Part shown: positions 1 to 6,376 of the stretch, piece after piece
Numbering within the stretch: position 1 is the first letter of the stretch
Layout: each line of letters starts with the position of its first letter
From: CAYGUI01 sp964353115
GTDB taxonomy: Bacteria > Pseudomonadota > Gammaproteobacteria > JAGOUU01
Length of the DNA stretch: 29,941 nt
Direction: 5' to 3'
Assembly (NCBI GenBank): GCA_964353115.1
Contig: CAYGUI010000012.1
Location: forward strand, 1 to 29,941
Made by a program: the position numbers and the translations under genes
The notes under the pieces: model-generated
Database searches by the model: none
Seen by the model: only the letters and a program-made list of their open reading frames with translations
Told to the model about the DNA's origin: nothing

Positions 1-54
1 AATCAATAATCAATAATCAATAATCAATAATCAATAATCAATAATCAATAATCA
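1..54. repeat. Tandem heptanucleotide repeat (AATCAAT)n
   Basis: Seven perfect copies of AATCAAT fill positions 1-49, and five bases of an eighth follow before the array breaks at about 55. The array touches the window edge, so the true copy number is unknown. A 7-bp unit is not a multiple of three, so copy-number change inside or beside a reading frame would shift frame or alter promoter spacing. Nothing in the window shows which gene, if any, it affects. Confidence 0.95.
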
Positions 55-222
55 TAAAAATATCAGTTTAGTTAATTTCTCTTAGTTTTTTATCAAAAAT
101 ATTTGGATTATAAATGATGAGTAAATCATCATAAAGTTTTTTGAAATCAGGTTTGTAAATCAAAGGTTTTTTAACAAATAGTAAAAAATGCATTCTGGTT
201 CTGTAACTTTTACAGCTAGGTA

Positions 223-1008
223 GTGTCCCTAAAGTTTAAACCATGTCAGGCTAATGATTCGAGTTTTGGTTCGGCTATAACTCGAATGTATAACAATCAG
301 CTTAATTCTCCTGGAGTTATGGGTTCAGTTGCGAGGTTTGACCGTGGTTTTGGTGCGGCTTTGCGCGAAGGAATGTCGAGTGTCGCGTCATCGTTTTTGC
401 ATCCGTTAGATACTCTTTCGTCATCATTATTATTTGCAACTGACATTGCGGATATTCCACTTGAGTTATTGGGAACAATGTTTTCTAGTGATGCTAAGAC
501 CCGAAACTTGCAACGTTTAGATGGAATTAGAGATGTTGGAGTGGGATTAATTTCTGGTGATGCTACTCAATCTGGTCACGCCGCAGGACAGCTAAGTTCG
601 TTAGTTTTTTCCGCCTATGGTGTTAAAATGGGTGGGGCGCTAGAGCGGGCTGTGCTGAGAGAAATAAAGTTTGATATTGCACCGAGAGTAGAAAAACAGC
701 TTATTGATTCTAGAATGGGAAGTTTAGCTGGAAAAATTGATATGGATTTTTTAGGAAAATTATTGAAAAGCAAAAAAGCTCAATTTTTGTATGATAATGG
801 AACTGGCCATGTAAATATCATTAATCAGGTTAATGGAAAGCTTATTCGTATAACTGTATTGCGAAATGAGTTCAAGATAATTTCAGTTGGTCCTATCAAG
901 GCACGTAATGTTGCACACTCAATTGAAAAAGGTAGGTTTACACCAATTGGTGAGCAAAGGTTTGAGGCGGTAAATTTAGAAGAATATATGAAGAGGGTTC
1001 AACCATGA
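223..1008 (+). CDS. Orphan polymorphic-toxin C-terminal cassette (BECR-like RNase candidate)
   Basis: Not a full-length toxin but a detached C-terminal cassette. Residues 16-140 are a pre-toxin module (GSAITRMYNNQLNSPG at its start, YGVKMGGAL at its end) that recurs almost codon for codon in the next unit. Residues 141-261 are the variable tip. The tip contains GHVNIINQVNGKLIRITVL, then a segment running from ISVGPIKARN to GRFTPI. This pattern resembles small RNase toxins of the BECR (Barnase-EndoU-ColicinE5/D-RelE) fold; the fold assignment is inference. The only long frame opens with GTG at 223 and has no convincing ribosome-binding site. Homology with the sister copy begins only at 268, so the first 15 residues are probably junction sequence. 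The stop overlaps the next start as ATGA, as toxin-immunity pairs often do. It may be silent storage that recombines into a full toxin gene elsewhere. Confidence 0.7.
   Translation: MSLKFKPCQANDSSFGSAITRMYNNQLNSPGVMGSVARFDRGFGAALREGMSSVASSFLHPLDTLSSSLLFATDIADIPLELLGTMFSSDAKTRNLQRLDGIRDVGVGLISGDATQSGHAAGQLSSLVFSAYGVKMGGALERAVLREIKFDIAPRVEKQLIDSRMGSLAGKIDMDFLGKLLKSKKAQFLYDNGTGHVNIINQVNGKLIRITVLRNEFKIISVGPIKARNVAHSIEKGRFTPIGEQRFEAVNLEEYMKRVQP
268..642 (+). repeat. Pre-toxin module, copy 1 (pairs with 1307-1681)
   Basis: This 125-codon block is collinear with 1307-1681, without any length change between GGTTCGGC at the left edge and the KMGGA codons at the right edge. The two copies differ mainly at scattered, often third-position, bases. 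Sequence on both outer sides is unrelated. The block is therefore the mobile or recombining homology segment of the cassettes, and probably matches part of a full-length toxin gene outside the window. Confidence 0.85.
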
Positions 1009-1268
1009 GTGATAAATATAAATTATTTTCAACTGTTGAAATGGATAAAAGGATAGCTATCGCTACAGAATTTTATGAAAGTATTTTTAATAAAGATGAG
1101 ATCCCATATTTTGTAACAGATGAGGCAACACTTTACGATATATTTGCGGGAGACGATGATGAACTAATTGAAGCGGTAAGGAAACATTATGGAGTATCTT
1201 TAAATATTGAACATTTTAAGATCAAGTTTTGGATTCTTTTAGAATTTTTAGAAAAAAATCGAACTTAA
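1005..1268 (+). CDS. Candidate immunity protein for the toxin at 223-1008
   Basis: An 87-residue acidic protein without a signal peptide or membrane segment, so cytosolic. Its ATG overlaps the toxin stop (ATGA at 1005-1008), giving translational coupling. Visible features are a charged N-terminal helix region and a DEIPYFVTDEATLYDIFAGD stretch rich in acidic residues, as expected of a protein that masks a basic RNase surface. No family is recognised with certainty. The immunity role is inferred from size, charge and position directly after a toxin tip. Confidence 0.65.
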   Translation: MSDKYKLFSTVEMDKRIAIATEFYESIFNKDEIPYFVTDEATLYDIFAGDDDELIEAVRKHYGVSLNIEHFKIKFWILLEFLEKNRT

Positions 1269-1288
1269 ATTTGTTTAACTAAGTCGGG

Positions 1289-2155
1289 TTGTTTTTGCTA
1301 TTTTATGGTTCGGCCTTGACTCGTATTTATAACAAGCAGCTTAATTCTCCTGGAATTATGGGCTCAGTTGCGAGATTTGACCGTGGCTTTGGCTCTGCTC
1401 TGCGGGAAGGAATGGTGAGCGTTGCATCATCGCTTTTACATCCGTTAGATACTCTTTCTTCATCATTGCTATTTGCAACAGACATTGCGGATATTCCACT
1501 TGAGTTATTAGGAGTAATGTTTTCTAGTGATACAAAAGCTCGTAATTTACAGCGTTTAGATGGAGTTCTTTCCGTTGGAGGTGATTTAATTTCTGGCGAT
1601 GCTACTCAATCTGGTCACGCTGCAGGGCAGTTAGCTTCCGTTGTTTTTTCTGCTTATGCTGGTAAAATGGGTGGTGCCTTTGGGGTTACGGCTTTGAAGA
1701 GAGGTGAGAGAGTTTATATAAATCCTCTATTTAATAAAGAGGCAAGGCAAACAGCGCTGGCATCAAAAAAGTTTGTTGATTTAGTGGCCTCTAGAAGAGA
1801 TTTACAAGTCGCCGTTCCTGGAACAGATGAATTTAGATTTTTAGAAATGGTAGGAGCAGACGCATCTGCTGGAGGACCTGGAAATATTTCTATCTTAGTA
1901 AGAAGTGATCGACCACAGAGGTTAACTTTAATGGAGGAGTATTTGCATGGTACACAGTCAAAGTTATGGGGAGATCCCGATACGAGCGCGGCTACAACAG
2001 CATTTCGAAAATGGCATGTGAGAGATTTTATGTATCGTCATAAAACAATGCTTTCCTGGACTCCTGATGAGATTTCAGTACTAAAAATAGAAAAAGATTA
2101 TTGGCAAAAACAATTAAGCAGGTTAGAAAATGTTAAACCAAGTAATACCTATTGA
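1289..2155 (+). CDS. Orphan polymorphic-toxin cassette with EEYLHGTQ-type C-terminal domain
   Basis: Residues 7-131 are the same pre-toxin module as at 268-642 (from GSALTRIYNKQLNSPG to AGKMGGAFG). The remaining roughly 157 residues form a toxin tip unrelated to the first unit. Its core is an EEYLHGTQ motif, followed about 25 residues later by HVRDFMYRHKTML. The paired glutamates and histidines suggest a metal site or a catalytic cluster, perhaps a zincin-like peptidase, but I cannot assign the family securely. A shortened relative of this tip lies at 2529-2738. The apparent TTG start at 1289 sits in junction sequence; homology starts at GGTTCGGC (1307), so the frame may not be translated alone. 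It overlaps the next gene by 26 bases. Confidence 0.68.
   Translation: MFLLFYGSALTRIYNKQLNSPGIMGSVARFDRGFGSALREGMVSVASSLLHPLDTLSSSLLFATDIADIPLELLGVMFSSDTKARNLQRLDGVLSVGGDLISGDATQSGHAAGQLASVVFSAYAGKMGGAFGVTALKRGERVYINPLFNKEARQTALASKKFVDLVASRRDLQVAVPGTDEFRFLEMVGADASAGGPGNISILVRSDRPQRLTLMEEYLHGTQSKLWGDPDTSAATTAFRKWHVRDFMYRHKTMLSWTPDEISVLKIEKDYWQKQLSRLENVKPSNTY
1307..1681 (+). repeat. Pre-toxin module, copy 2 (pairs with 268-642)
   Basis: This is the second copy of the 125-codon module, with the same GGTTCGGC left boundary and the same KMGGA right boundary as copy 1. It is a direct repeat, with copies starting 1039 bp apart. The intervening DNA holds the toxin tip and immunity gene of unit 1. 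Recombination between the copies would delete unit 1 and exchange toxin tips in frame. Confidence 0.85.
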
Positions 2156-2390
2156 GGAAATTTTATTTGTATTTAATTCATGGACATTAATGATTAACTC
2201 AAATAAATCTTTATATCTGTCTCCAGGTGATCAAGTTTTATTGTTAGATGTGAAGGAGAACTTGATTGGTGAGGCAAAGCTAAATCATTTTTTGCCATCT
2301 AAAAATCCTGAAATAACTCCAATAGCAATTAGTGTTGTAAGTATATCCAAGCATATGAAAGATGTAAGATTTATTAAAAATAAACTATAG
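2130..2390 (+). CDS. Candidate immunity protein for the toxin at 1289-2155
   Basis: An 86-residue protein that begins inside the end of the preceding toxin frame (26-bp overlap). It is predicted to be mostly beta-strand, with LSPGDQVLLLDVKENLIGEA in the middle and a basic C-terminus. There is no signal peptide. The family is not recognised. Its position immediately after, and coupled to, a toxin tip makes it the natural cognate immunity candidate. It shows no clear similarity to the immunity-like gene that follows the related truncated toxin at 2529-2738. Confidence 0.6.
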   Translation: MLNQVIPIEEILFVFNSWTLMINSNKSLYLSPGDQVLLLDVKENLIGEAKLNHFLPSKNPEITPIAISVVSISKHMKDVRFIKNKL

Positions 2391-2528
2391 TTACGATGTT
2401 GGTAATTTTTTAAATGGTATAAAACAAATTAAATTTTCCTCTAACACCGATCTAAACTACGTCCATCTAACCGGATCAACAATAACAGTCTTTATCATTT
2501 TAGTATTAATTTATTTATTGATTTTATA

Positions 2529-2738
2529 GAAGAGTTTTTGCATGGAACCCAAAAAAGATTAGGTATTGTTGATAAGCTTGGATCTCAAGGTGCAGAAGTT
2601 CACATTAAAGATTTTATGATTCGACATTCAAGGATGCTTGGTTTGGATAATCCAGCAGATTTAAGATTATTGGAGCAACTTAAGGTTGAAGAAATAGAAA
2701 GGTTTGAGCAAATACAAAAAAAGAGGTTTACCAGATGA
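2529..2738 (+). pseudogene. Truncated remnant of an EEFLHGTQ-type toxin tip
   Basis: Only the last 70 or so codons remain. They read EEFLHGTQKRLG, then VHIKDFMIRHSRML, and match the corresponding parts of the toxin tip at 1289-2155. A TTG at 2538 is the only plausible start and would fall inside the conserved motif, so an independent gene start is unlikely. In-frame sequence upstream (2445-2528) reads as low-quality peptide after a stop at 2442, and no pre-toxin module precedes it. The simplest reading is a cassette that lost its 5' part. Its stop overlaps the next gene as ATGA (2735-2738). Confidence 0.7.
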
Positions 2739-3022
2739 CACAATTTATTGAGATGACTGTAATTGAATATTTTAAATTATCGACTGGAGAAATAGCATTT
2801 GTGGGTAATGTTGTACCGTCTAATTCAATAATAATGCCTAAAAGTAAAGCTGAGATATTTGTTAATGGAAAAAAGGTTAAAACAATAAGTATTATTGGCG
2901 AAGACAGATTTATCGGGATAGACGATAGTATTAAAAAAAATAAAAGGTCTATTAGGGTTAGAGATGAAATTGGATATATAGATGAAAATAGTACTATAAA
3001 ATTACGTATTTATACAGAATAA
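2735..3022 (+). CDS. Candidate immunity protein after the truncated toxin
   Basis: A 95-residue protein whose ATG overlaps the stop of the toxin remnant (ATGA). Alternating hydrophobic and charged residues suggest a small beta-barrel; the segment from GEIAFVGNVV to ISIIGEDRF has the rhythm of an OB or translation-factor beta-barrel, although no family is claimed. There are no membrane segments. It is intact although its toxin is truncated, which fits retention of immunity genes for protection against kin still carrying the toxin. That role is inference. Confidence 0.6.
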   Translation: MTQFIEMTVIEYFKLSTGEIAFVGNVVPSNSIIMPKSKAEIFVNGKKVKTISIIGEDRFIGIDDSIKKNKRSIRVRDEIGYIDENSTIKLRIYTE

Positions 3023-3060
3023 ACTATAGATTGAAATTTTTTAATGTAAAAATTAATGTA

Positions 3061-3204
3061 ATGTTTTTAAAAAAATTATATAAATTAAGTAAAGATATTT
3101 TATATAAGACTGATTATATTACTGCACATAAGGCGGCAGTATCAACAGGGCGGGTTTGGATGCCTAAAGAATTTGTATCACCAGAAATAACGTGGAGACC
3201 ATAA
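3061..3204 (+). pseudogene. 47-codon toxin C-terminal remnant
   Basis: A short frame from ATG 3061 ends at TAA 3202-3204 and overlaps the next ATG (TAATG), the coupling expected between a toxin tip and its immunity gene. Its end contains ITAHKAAVSTGRVWMPKEF and then SPEITWRP, which reads like the C-terminus of a larger enzyme domain. No pre-toxin module or longer frame lies upstream, and 3023-3060 is featureless AT-rich DNA. I interpret it as the stump of a lost toxin. It could also be a genuine 47-residue peptide. Confidence 0.5.
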
Positions 3205-3452
3205 TGGCAATTGCAGTTGAAGTAATTAAATTAGATAAAGAAGATGAGCAATATGTTTATTACAGGTATCGATCAGCTGAGACAACTTTAGAATTTGGTG
3301 AAATAAGAATAGACAAAAAAACAGGCAATGTTATTCTTGATAAAATATCTGAAGGTGATGAATCTGAAGCACAAGCAAGAAGAGCTTCATGGGCGCTAAT
3401 TCGTTGTTTTAAAAATAATGAATTTCCAGAAAAGACATGGTGGCAATCTTAA
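3204..3452 (+). CDS. Candidate immunity protein (small acidic)
   Basis: An 82-residue protein starting at ATG 3204, chosen over an upstream in-frame GTG at 3192 because the ATG forms a TAATG junction with the preceding remnant. The sequence runs VYYRYRSAETTLEFGEIRID to RRASWALIRCFKNNEFP and ends KTWWQS. It has a beta-rich first half, a helix and a tryptophan-rich tail. It is acidic, cytosolic and lacks cysteine motifs. The family is not recognised. Its immunity role is inferred from the coupling and from the island context. Confidence 0.6.
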   Translation: MAIAVEVIKLDKEDEQYVYYRYRSAETTLEFGEIRIDKKTGNVILDKISEGDESEAQARRASWALIRCFKNNEFPEKTWWQS

Positions 3453-3501
3453 CTCAATAATTTATTCAATATTTTTAATTAAAAAACATCCATAAAAAAT
3501 A

Positions 3502-3779
3502 TTAGTAGTCGGCCACTATTTTTACCAGGGAAATATCCGCGCAATACAGTATTTCACGTTTGAAAACGGAGAGGTATTAACATCAGATAACAGGTCTGAT
3601 CCTGATTTTTGGCCACGCGCTGATTTAAATCAGAAAGGGGAGATGGAGCTAATTTGGCTGTGTTTAAAAATTTTGAATTATTATTATTTCCAAAAATTAT
3701 TGTTCCTATTGATGATTCGATTTTTTTAGATTTAGAAAAAAATGTTTTGAGTAAAAATAAGGTGAAAGTTGAGCTATGA
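3502..3779 (+). pseudogene. Decayed toxin or immunity remnants in two frames
   Basis: The space between two small genes is not empty. In one frame, 3502-3660 reads GHYFYQGNIRAIQYFTF, then DNRSDPDFWPRADLN, which looks like coding sequence with no start. In another frame, about 3645-3779 reads AVFKNFELLLFPKIIVP and ends KNKVKVEL, with a stop that overlaps the next gene as ATGA (3776-3779). The switch of frame near 3650 suggests a frameshift within one old gene, or two fused fragments. A short GTG frame (3660-3779, 39 codons) could be made, but I think it is only a stump of a lost toxin. Confidence 0.45.
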
Positions 3780-4258
3780 AATTATCTACAAATAAATATG
3801 AGTGTAAAATGTGTGGTAATAATTTTAAAAATTATGTTTTGCCAGGATTTCCATATGGAGAATTTTTACTACGTGACGATAATGGAAATTTAAAATATTT
3901 TCTTGCACTGGAATCTAAGGAATTTATCGAAATTGGTGAAATAGTAGACTTGATTTTGAAAGGTTTTAACCTCAGTGATTTGAGTAGGGTAGGGGTTCTT
4001 CATAAAATATTTGGTATATTCTGTGATCAATATAGTAAAGAATACAATTATGAAATTGGGAAAAAATTTTGTCCTGATTGTCACTCAAAAAAAATTATTT
4101 CTTGGGGGCCAGCACATCCTGGAGATGTAGTTGATATTAATGTTTCTAGCATAACTTTTGAAAAATGGAATGAATTAACTAAAGGAGAAAAATTCAACAA
4201 AGTCAAAATCGCTGTAGAAGATGTTATGCAGCATAAAGATGAGTTGGGAATTTTTTAA
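3776..4258 (+). CDS. Zinc-ribbon-like protein, candidate immunity protein
   Basis: A 160-residue soluble protein. Two CxxC knuckles are visible: CKMC at residues 11-14 and CPDC near residue 100. Together they form a likely split zinc ribbon with a helical insert of about 85 residues between the knuckles. The C-terminal third is helical and ends in a charged segment. It is coupled by ATGA to the remnant upstream. The family is not recognised. In this island an intact gene after a broken toxin is best read as an immunity gene, but a stand-alone zinc protein remains possible. Confidence 0.6.
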   Translation: MKLSTNKYECKMCGNNFKNYVLPGFPYGEFLLRDDNGNLKYFLALESKEFIEIGEIVDLILKGFNLSDLSRVGVLHKIFGIFCDQYSKEYNYEIGKKFCPDCHSKKIISWGPAHPGDVVDINVSSITFEKWNELTKGEKFNKVKIAVEDVMQHKDELGIF

Positions 4259-4321
4259 TAAACAGCTGGTAAAAGCTTACTTTTCTCCGGCTCCACAGCA
4301 GCTGCCAATTCAGGGATTAAC

Positions 4322-4882
4322 ATGGCCGCACAATTCGCACGCGGCCGTGAGTTTTCAGATAAAGATTTATTTTTTGCTGGCGCATCTAGCGCTGTAAGTC
4401 TTGGCGTTAATTCATATGGTATTAAAATGGGCGGTGCTTTGAGTGCTGATGTGTTGGAACCGGTTGGAGTTACGACGTTGGAGCGGTCTGGACAAATTCC
4501 GGAATTTACTTCACAAAAATCTTTATCAATTCATTTTGCTAAACACGGAGGGAATTTTTACGAGGCTTACTCTACCGAGTATGAATATCTACGGGGTGCG
4601 CGCGATGCTATGCGTAATGGTATTAAGGTCCAATATGAATATACGACAAAATTAGGAATAACTGAAAATAGAATAGGTTATATAAGATTTATGGGGAATC
4701 GTTCAAATGGCATAAGCAAATTTGAATTTGTTGGTACAAATACTAAGGAAGAAATTGCTACATACCATGTAAAAAGAGGAAAGGATTTTTGGAAAACAAT
4801 TAATGGAGATCCTCGTAATAAAGTAATAGTACCGTATGCAATTGAAGATGAATTAATATTAAGAAGCAGTTTAAAACCATAG
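4322..4882 (+). CDS. Orphan toxin cassette, BECR-type RNase candidate
   Basis: A 186-residue frame from ATG 4322, but clean coding sequence continues upstream in frame to 4262 (TAGKSLLFSGSTAAANSGIN) before a stop at 4259. The ATG is therefore internal to what was a longer protein. Residues 1-40 are a pre-toxin segment ending NSYGIKMGGALS, which shares the KMGGA junction of the two upstream units. The tip reads HFAKHGGNFYEAYSTEYEYL, then a mid-domain IGYIRFMGN, then ATYHVKRG. A leading (K)HG, a later EY and a terminal strand pattern are typical of BECR-fold contact-dependent RNases, so RNase activity is a moderate inference. A 9-bp gap separates it from the next gene. Confidence 0.68.
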   Translation: MAAQFARGREFSDKDLFFAGASSAVSLGVNSYGIKMGGALSADVLEPVGVTTLERSGQIPEFTSQKSLSIHFAKHGGNFYEAYSTEYEYLRGARDAMRNGIKVQYEYTTKLGITENRIGYIRFMGNRSNGISKFEFVGTNTKEEIATYHVKRGKDFWKTINGDPRNKVIVPYAIEDELILRSSLKP

Positions 4883-4891
4883 GATAAAAAA

Positions 4892-5269
4892 ATGATATAT
4901 ACGGTTTATTTAAAAGGGGTTAATGAATATATTGAAGAAGAAGTTATTATTGATATTAATGGGGTAGAAATTGTTGGTTTTTCAAGTACCTATCCATACA
5001 AGATAGAAGTTGAAAAATCGTATCCTGTAGAGCTTGAACTTATATTTCTTGATTCAGAGGATTTTAAGGAAATTAAAGAAGAAATATATTCAATAGAAAA
5101 AATTGATAATGCATATTCTTATAGATTAAGAGGTAAAGTAATTAATGGCTCTATTGATATTGGTAGCAATATTTTAATTGAAGATGAAATATTTAAGGAA
5201 TACGCATATTTGAATGGTTTATTTGTAGAGTTGGTCGTTGACCGAATTTCGGTAAATTTTATAAATTGA
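4892..5269 (+). CDS. Candidate immunity protein for the toxin at 4322-4882
   Basis: A 125-residue, strongly acidic and beta-rich protein (YTVYLKGVNEYIEEEVIIDI near the N-terminus, ELVVDRISVNF at the C-terminus). It has no signal peptide or membrane span. It starts 9 bp after the BECR-like toxin tip with an A-rich leader (AGGATAAAAAA) as a weak ribosome-binding site. Acidic charge suits neutralisation of an RNase. The family is not recognised, and the role rests on position. Confidence 0.6.
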   Translation: MIYTVYLKGVNEYIEEEVIIDINGVEIVGFSSTYPYKIEVEKSYPVELELIFLDSEDFKEIKEEIYSIEKIDNAYSYRLRGKVINGSIDIGSNILIEDEIFKEYAYLNGLFVELVVDRISVNFIN

Positions 5270-5291
5270 CATATCCATATGGCTCATTATA

Positions 5292-5309
5292 TATAGGAAC
5301 GAGGTATTA
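5292..5309 (+). promoter_or_regulatory. Shared 18-nt leader with ribosome-binding site (pairs with 6357-6374)
   Basis: The sequence TATAGG-A/T-ACGAGGTATTA lies directly upstream of both SUKH genes, at 5292-5309 and 6357-6374, with one mismatch. It includes the purine-rich ACGAGG that serves as ribosome-binding site. Conservation outside the coding region shows the duplicated unit includes its translation-initiation region. Confidence 0.7.
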
Positions 5310-5314
5310 ATATT

Positions 5315-5674
5315 ATGATATTATTGTTAGAAAAAAAAGATTTGCCTGAATGGTTCAATTATCCATTTAGTTTATTGAAATTGATCAAAAATGATTGTAT
5401 TGATTTTGGTCCATGGCAACTATTAGATGGAGAATTGTTACAAATTAGGCATAGTGGTCTAATTAAAAGATATCCATATAGAAAATTGATTCCATTTGCA
5501 CGTCGTGTTGATAGCGATGATATGGCATGTTTTGATGTTGCAGAACCTTCAGATGATCCAAAGGTAATTATTATCCATGATTTCGCATCTCCAGGTTGGG
5601 AAGGCAGAGAAGAGTATGATAATTTTGATTCATGGCTTGAGGCTGCTAAAAAAGATGCAGAAGATTGGGAGTAA
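5315..5674 (+). CDS. SUKH-type (SMI1/KNR4) immunity protein, copy 1
   Basis: A 119-residue protein of the SMI1/KNR4 (SUKH) superfamily, the commonest immunity fold in bacterial toxin loci. Recognisable features are LPEWFNYP at the N-terminus, the central YPYRKLIPFARRVDSDD and ACFDVAEP, and the end IIHDFASPGWEGR followed by a DNFDSWLEAAKKDAEDW helix. It is cytosolic. A good leader (ACGAGG) precedes the ATG at 5315. It is 24 bp upstream of the kptA-like gene and has a paralog on the other side. The last 94 bp of gene plus flank are identical to that paralog, whereas the N-terminal halves are quite different. Its cognate toxin is unclear. Confidence 0.82.
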   Translation: MILLLEKKDLPEWFNYPFSLLKLIKNDCIDFGPWQLLDGELLQIRHSGLIKRYPYRKLIPFARRVDSDDMACFDVAEPSDDPKVIIIHDFASPGWEGREEYDNFDSWLEAAKKDAEDWE

Positions 5675-5678
5675 ATTT
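5585..5678 (+). repeat. 94-bp perfect direct repeat (pairs with 6650-6743)
   Basis: The last 30 codons of the first SUKH gene, its stop and four following bases are identical, base for base, to 6650-6743 at the end of the second SUKH gene. The regions just 5' of it differ at many positions. Recent gene conversion or a recombination event limited to the 3' ends explains this better than whole-gene duplication. Confidence 0.95.
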
Positions 5679-5698
5679 TAATTAATAGAAAAGAATTA

Positions 5699-6238
5699 AT
5701 GGAATTAAGTAAAGTAGTTTCCCATGCTCTGCGACACGAGCCATGGTTGTATGAATTAGAGCTTGATGATGAGGGTTGGGTTGAGATAGACACTTTGCTT
5801 AAGGCCTTAAGTAAAGAAAGGGAAGAATGGTCTAATCTTAATCATCAAGATTTGCAAGAAATGATAGAGCAAAGTTCTAAACAGCGTCATGAAATTATGG
5901 GCGATAAAATTAGAGCGCTCTATGGTCATTCAGAAAATAATAGCCTAAAAAAATCTCCTTGCGCCCCTCCGGAGATACTTTATCACGGTACAAATAGTGA
6001 ATTTATAGATAATATTATGCAGAATGGACTCTTGCCGATGACAAGACAGTTCGTACATTTATCGCTAGATACTAACACAGCAATTGCAGTTGGTAAGAGA
6101 AAAGACAAACAACCAGCTTTATTAATCATTAAATCAGGTGATGCTTATAAATCAGGGATTGCTTTCTATAAAGGAAATGAGCATGTGTGGTTGGCTGATA
6201 AGATTCCGGCAGAATATATAAAAATAGCGCTGATTTAA
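5699..6238 (+). CDS. kptA: RNA 2'-phosphotransferase, KptA/Tpt1 family
   Basis: A 179-residue, full-length KptA/Tpt1 protein. The family transfers a splice-junction RNA 2'-phosphate to NAD+, giving ADP-ribose-1'',2''-cyclic phosphate and nicotinamide. The N-terminal winged-helix part begins LSKVVSHALRHEP and continues LDDEGWVEIDTLL. The C-terminal ADP-ribosyltransferase-like part has ILYHGTNSEFIDNI, then MTRQFVHLS and GNEHVWLADKIP. The catalytic tetrad is complete: R12, H13, R72 (KIRALYGHS) and R116. In bacteria the natural role is uncertain; repair of RNA ligated after toxin cleavage is one idea. Here it lies between two SUKH genes at the edge of a toxin island, so it may instead act as, or derive from, an RNA- or NAD-targeting effector. 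The ATG at 5699 has only a weak ribosome-binding site (AAAAGAA). Confidence 0.92.
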   Translation: MELSKVVSHALRHEPWLYELELDDEGWVEIDTLLKALSKEREEWSNLNHQDLQEMIEQSSKQRHEIMGDKIRALYGHSENNSLKKSPCAPPEILYHGTNSEFIDNIMQNGLLPMTRQFVHLSLDTNTAIAVGKRKDKQPALLIIKSGDAYKSGIAFYKGNEHVWLADKIPAEYIKIALI

Positions 6239-6283
6239 ATCACTTTCCATTAAAAAAAATTATGAGCCAGGTACCTTTTTAAC

Positions 6284-6301
6284 GGTATAAATTTTTATAC
6301 C
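6284..6301. promoter_or_regulatory. 18-bp AT-rich palindrome downstream of kptA
   Basis: GGTATAAA and TTTATACC form perfect 8-bp arms separated by two bases. It lies 45 bp after the kptA stop and about 75 bp before the second SUKH gene. It could be an operator for a dimeric regulator or a weak hairpin; no U-tract follows. Confidence 0.5.
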
Positions 6302-6376
6302 ATAATAAAATAGTCTGACGCTGTTATAGAGAATCATATCCTGAAGGGTCTTTTTTTATAGGTACGAGGTATTAGA

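Noticed and set aside
2400..2530. Frame reading GIKQIKFSSNTDLNYVHLTG then a hydrophobic stretch
   Set aside because: It lacks a start and ribosome-binding site and ends before the EEFLHGTQ remnant in another frame. It may be old toxin sequence, but this cannot be shown.
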